Assembly: GCA_028866445.1 (NCBI GenBank)
Contig: JAGWIE010000074.1
Coordinates: 1 to 6,702, forward strand
Origin: Rhodospirillales bacterium
GTDB taxonomy: Bacteria > Pseudomonadota > Alphaproteobacteria > Acetobacterales > Acetobacteraceae
DNA length: 6,702 nt
Direction: 5' to 3'
Shown here: positions 3,886 to 6,702 of the stretch, piece by piece
Numbering within the stretch: position 1 is the stretch's first letter
Layout: every line of letters begins with the position of its first letter
Translations under genes and position numbers: made by a program
The notes under the pieces: generated by a model
What the model saw: the letters and a program-made list of their open reading frames with translations, nothing else
Told to the model about the DNA's origin: nothing
Databases searched by the model: none

Positions 3886-6606
3886 TCAGGCCGCCTCGGC
3901 GGCTTCCTCGGCGGGCTGGTCCTGCCCGAACAAAAAGTCGATATCGTCGGAATTGAACGCCATGCCGCCCGCTTCCTGGAAGGCGATGCTCGCCAGCTCC
4001 GCCTTGCGCTGCTGCAATTCCAGAATCCGCTCTTCCACCGTCTCGGTGGCGATCAGCTTGTACACGAACACCGATTTCGTCTGGCCTATCCGGTGTGCGC
4101 GGTCTGAGGCCTGGGCCTCCACAGCCGGGTTCCACCACGGGTCGTAATGGATCACGGTATCCGCCGAGGTCAGGTTCAACCCGCGCCCGCCCGCTTTCAG
4201 CGAGATCAGGAATAGCGGTACTTCCCCCGCCTCGAAACGCTGCACCGGTGTCGCGCGGTCGCGGGTGTCGCCGCGCAGTTCCACAAAGTTAATGCCCGCC
4301 GCGTCCAGGCGCGGTTTAATTAGATCCAGCATGGAGGTGAATTGCGAGAACACCAGAATCCGCCGCCCTTCCGGGATCAGCTCCTGCACCATCTCCATCA
4401 GATCATCCAGCTTGGCCGAGCTTTCCGTGCCGCGGGCATTGCCGAGCTTCACCAAACGCGGGTCGCAGCAAGCCTGGCGCAGCTTCAACAGCGCATCCAG
4501 CACAATCACCCGGCTTTGCGCCAAAGTGCGTTCGGCCATCTGCTCTTTCACGGTCTCATACAGCGTGCCGCGAATGGTCTCGTAAAGTTCGCGCTGGTCT
4601 GGCGCCAGAGTAATGCGCCGCAGAATGGTGTGCTTGGGCGGCAGCTCTGTCGCCACTTCAGACTTCGTGCGCCGCATAATGAAAGGCTGGATGCGGCTGA
4701 TGAGCTGGCCGCGCACCACCGGGTCGGCGTTTTTCTCAATCGGCGTGCGGAAGCGCTTGGTAAAGCCGCGCCGGTCGCCCAAAAGCCCAGGCATCAGGAA
4801 GGCAAATTGCGACCATAGCTCATCCAGGTTATTTTCAATCGGCGTGCCGGAAAGGCAGATTTTATTGTCGGCCTTTAGCTGGCACACTGCGCGCGTTGCC
4901 CGTGCCTCGGGAGATTTTATCGCCTGCGCCTCGTCCAGCACCGCGAGATGCCAAGGCAGCACGCGCATGAACTCAATATCGCGGGTGAGCACGGTATAGG
5001 TGGTCACCACCACATTGGTTTCTTCCAGCCTGTCCCGTTTCTCGTGCCGCTCCATGCCATGCAGCACCACAACGCTTAAATGCGGGGCGAATTTGCGCAA
5101 TTCGGCGGTCCAGTTCGCCACCAGAGAGGTCGGCACCACAATCAGCGCCGGGGCGGTCAGGCGGCCTTCGGCGTGCTCCACGCAAATATGCGCGATGGTC
5201 TGGGCAGTTTTGCCAAGGCCCATATCATCCGCCAGAAACGCACCCAGCCCGTGGCTTGCCAGATGTTGCAGCCAGTCCACGCCTTCCTGTTGGTAAGGCC
5301 GCAGCGTGCCTTTGAATGCCTCGGGCACCTCGACGGGAATAATCTCCGGCTCGCCCCGGAACCGCTCAACATAGGCTTCGATATCCGCCGCATTCTGCCA
5401 GGATGTGGTGAGCACATCCTCCAGGTCCAGCACCGTGGCGGCAGCCCCCACCGGCAGCACCAGGTTCTTCTCAGCCGAGCGCCCGGCGGCCTCGATCAAA
5501 TCGCCCATTACCGCCAGCAGGCGCTTGATCCGCTCCGCCGGCAGCTTGATCACACGGCCATCCTCCAGCGAGGTGATGATCTCACCATCCACAATCTGCG
5601 CCGCCTCAATACCGCCGCGCGCCAGCAAATGCTCCAGAATCGGCAGCAGCGGGTGGCGCTCGCCATCTATCTCGATGCCGAATTCCAGGCTGAAACTGCC
5701 CTTCTCGCCATCCTGCACCACCATGTCGAGCTGGCCGACATTATCGGCAAGCTGCGGGCCGAAATTCGCGTCTATCTGCGCCTGCCAGCCTTGGGCAGTT
5801 AGCTCCGGCACCCGCACGGCTACAAAATGGTGCCATTTCGCCGCTGCTTCCTCGCCCCGGAACACCAGCACGCGCTGCCCGCGCGCGGATTTGCCGTCCG
5901 CCACGCGCATCTGCACAAATCCATCCGGGCGCAGCGCGTCCAGCGCCTCGGCCTCGGCGGCGGGGTCGCGGCGGATAAAGGCAATCTGCCCGCCGGAGCG
6001 CACGCGCACGAAGGGGTTCTCCTCCGAGCCGTCAACCCGCACACCGCCATAATCGAAATCCAGCGTCAGCACGTCGATCATGCGCTGGCGGTTATGCTCA
6101 TCCGGCCCATGCACCCGGCGCAGGCGCAGCACCGGCGCCATCTGGCGCTCCAGCACTGTCGCACCCGGCTCTGGCGCTTCCTGCGCCATGGGCAGCAGCG
6201 TGGCGGCGGCACGGGCGCGCCGCCCGGTGGGGCGCGGGCGCGAAGGTTGCTGGGGGTAAATGCGCTCAGCGGCGGGCACGATTGTGTCGATCAACCCTTT
6301 GGGTTCGGCTTTGCGCAGCGCAGGGAATTTCGCCAATGCCGCCAATGCGGTCGCGGCCAGATGGCGGCAGCCGCGCTCGCCGCATGTGCATTCCCGCTCA
6401 GCGAAGGAAATCCGGCTGCCCTTTTTCTCCGGCGTGATAGAGGTGATGCGCCTTGTGCCGTCCATATCCTCAACCGCACCTTCGATGGTGTCGCCCGAGA
6501 GCGACACATCCTTCACAAAGCCCAGCGCGATTACGCTCTGGGCCCGGCGGATAATGGCGGAATCGAAAATGCGGTCAAAATCTTCGGCGGAAAACGGCAC
6601 CGGCAT
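3886..6606 (-). CDS. SNF2-family DEAD/DEAH-box helicase with N-terminal SWIM zinc finger
   Basis: A 906-residue ATP-dependent DNA translocase/remodeller. A SWIM zinc finger opens the protein: Cys73, Cys75, Cys80 and His82 in the CTCGERGCRH stretch. A basic, Pro-rich linker (about 118-135) and a long accessory region (about 150-430) follow. The SNF2 ATPase core runs from about 435 to 870: motif I DDMGLGKT (460-467, Lys466), Ia IVVPTSLVANW (489-499), motif II DEAQ (558-561), motif III SGTPIEN (586-592), VFSQF (752-756), motif V around KAGGRGLNLT (804-813) and motif VI DRAHRIGQ (835-842). All catalytic motifs are intact. Bacterial relatives are linked to RapA-like RNA polymerase recycling or DNA repair, but the role of this branch is not established. 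The ATG at 6606 has a good AAGGG six bases upstream. It leads the helicase-sulfotransferase pair. The C-terminus ends in an acidic Ala/Glu tail. Confidence 0.95.
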   Translation of the reverse strand: MPVPFSAEDFDRIFDSAIIRRAQSVIALGFVKDVSLSGDTIEGAVEDMDGTRRITSITPEKKGSRISFAERECTCGERGCRHLAATALAALAKFPALRKAEPKGLIDTIVPAAERIYPQQPSRPRPTGRRARAAATLLPMAQEAPEPGATVLERQMAPVLRLRRVHGPDEHNRQRMIDVLTLDFDYGGVRVDGSEENPFVRVRSGGQIAFIRRDPAAEAEALDALRPDGFVQMRVADGKSARGQRVLVFRGEEAAAKWHHFVAVRVPELTAQGWQAQIDANFGPQLADNVGQLDMVVQDGEKGSFSLEFGIEIDGERHPLLPILEHLLARGGIEAAQIVDGEIITSLEDGRVIKLPAERIKRLLAVMGDLIEAAGRSAEKNLVLPVGAAATVLDLEDVLTTSWQNAADIEAYVERFRGEPEIIPVEVPEAFKGTLRPYQQEGVDWLQHLASHGLGAFLADDMGLGKTAQTIAHICVEHAEGRLTAPALIVVPTSLVANWTAELRKFAPHLSVVVLHGMERHEKRDRLEETNVVVTTYTVLTRDIEFMRVLPWHLAVLDEAQAIKSPEARATRAVCQLKADNKICLSGTPIENNLDELWSQFAFLMPGLLGDRRGFTKRFRTPIEKNADPVVRGQLISRIQPFIMRRTKSEVATELPPKHTILRRITLAPDQRELYETIRGTLYETVKEQMAERTLAQSRVIVLDALLKLRQACCDPRLVKLGNARGTESSAKLDDLMEMVQELIPEGRRILVFSQFTSMLDLIKPRLDAAGINFVELRGDTRDRATPVQRFEAGEVPLFLISLKAGGRGLNLTSADTVIHYDPWWNPAVEAQASDRAHRIGQTKSVFVYKLIATETVEERILELQQRKAELASIAFQEAGGMAFNSDDIDFLFGQDQPAEEAAEAA

Positions 6607-6702
6607 TGTCTATCCCTTAACCCCTTGGCTTTCAGGCCCGGAATGCCCGGGCGAAAGAGTGTAATACCGGCTTCGCCGGAAAAGACCAGAGGAATTAGGG
6701 TT
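6607..6702 (-). promoter_or_regulatory. Upstream region of the SNF2 helicase, two hairpins
   Basis: The 96 bases before the helicase start hold two short perfect dyads: GCCCGG (6636-6641) with CCGGGC (6647-6652) around five bases, and CCGGC (6667-6671) with GCCGG (6675-6679) around TTC. Neither has a downstream T run on the minus strand. A TATTAC (6668-6663, minus strand) could serve as a -10 box, but no good -35 accompanies it. The region is cut by the window edge. Confidence 0.3.

Noticed and set aside
5080..6052. Two long plus-strand open frames antisense to the helicase.
   Set aside because: They lie wholly inside a gene with intact SNF2 motifs and have no family features.
3058..6606. 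Helicase plus sulfotransferase as an anti-phage defence system.
   Set aside because: SNF2 helicases occur in defence loci, but no nuclease, methyltransferase, integrase or other defence partner is present, and the flanks are housekeeping genes.
1..6702. CRISPR array, insertion sequence or prophage remnant.
   Set aside because: No regularly spaced repeats, transposase motifs, terminal inverted repeats or phage genes were seen on either strand; the tRNA shows no duplicated 3' end as an attachment-site scar.

Overview
The window reads as a chromosomal stretch of an alphaproteobacterium. The best lineage markers are a full-length TrcR-type cell-cycle regulator (DUF1013), a DUF1192 protein and a YdcH/DUF465 protein of the alphaproteobacterial form. 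The DNA is GC-rich by eye, and the tRNA-Met has the alphaproteobacterial look. The family cannot be fixed from sequence alone; the Smr/XRE pair and general style are compatible with Rhodospirillales/Acetobacteraceae, but that is only an impression.

Layout, left to right. An elongator tRNA-Met (CAT) lies on the minus strand at 48-122. A Maf-family nucleotide pyrophosphatase follows on the plus strand (233-826). It converges on, and overlaps by 71 bp, a three-gene minus-strand cluster: a DUF1192 coiled-coil protein (1989-1786), a Smr-domain nuclease-like protein (1789-1181) and an XRE-type helix-turn-helix protein (1184-756). These three are joined by GTGA and ATGA stop/start overlaps. A divergent control region (1990-2115) separates this cluster from trcR (2116-2688, plus strand); the trcR leader can fold into several hairpins. 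A strong bidirectional hairpin terminator (2699-2722) separates trcR from a minus-strand group read from the right edge inward: a SWIM-SNF2 helicase (6606-3886), a PAPS-dependent sulfotransferase six bases downstream (3879-3058), and, after a 144-bp gap, a 55-residue YdcH/DUF465 protein (2913-2746).

Functionally this is mostly housekeeping: nucleotide-pool or division-linked Maf, a nuclease/regulator cluster, a cell-cycle transcription factor, and an ATP-driven DNA-remodelling enzyme. The sulfotransferase is the most accessory-looking gene; nothing nearby shows its substrate. There is no insertion sequence, CRISPR array, phage gene, toxin-antitoxin pair or recognisable defence system. No gene-free stretch exceeds 300 bases. 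I do not see a clearly new biological system. The points most worth a second look are the overprinted tail of the XRE protein, the structured trcR leader, and the tight helicase-sulfotransferase pairing.
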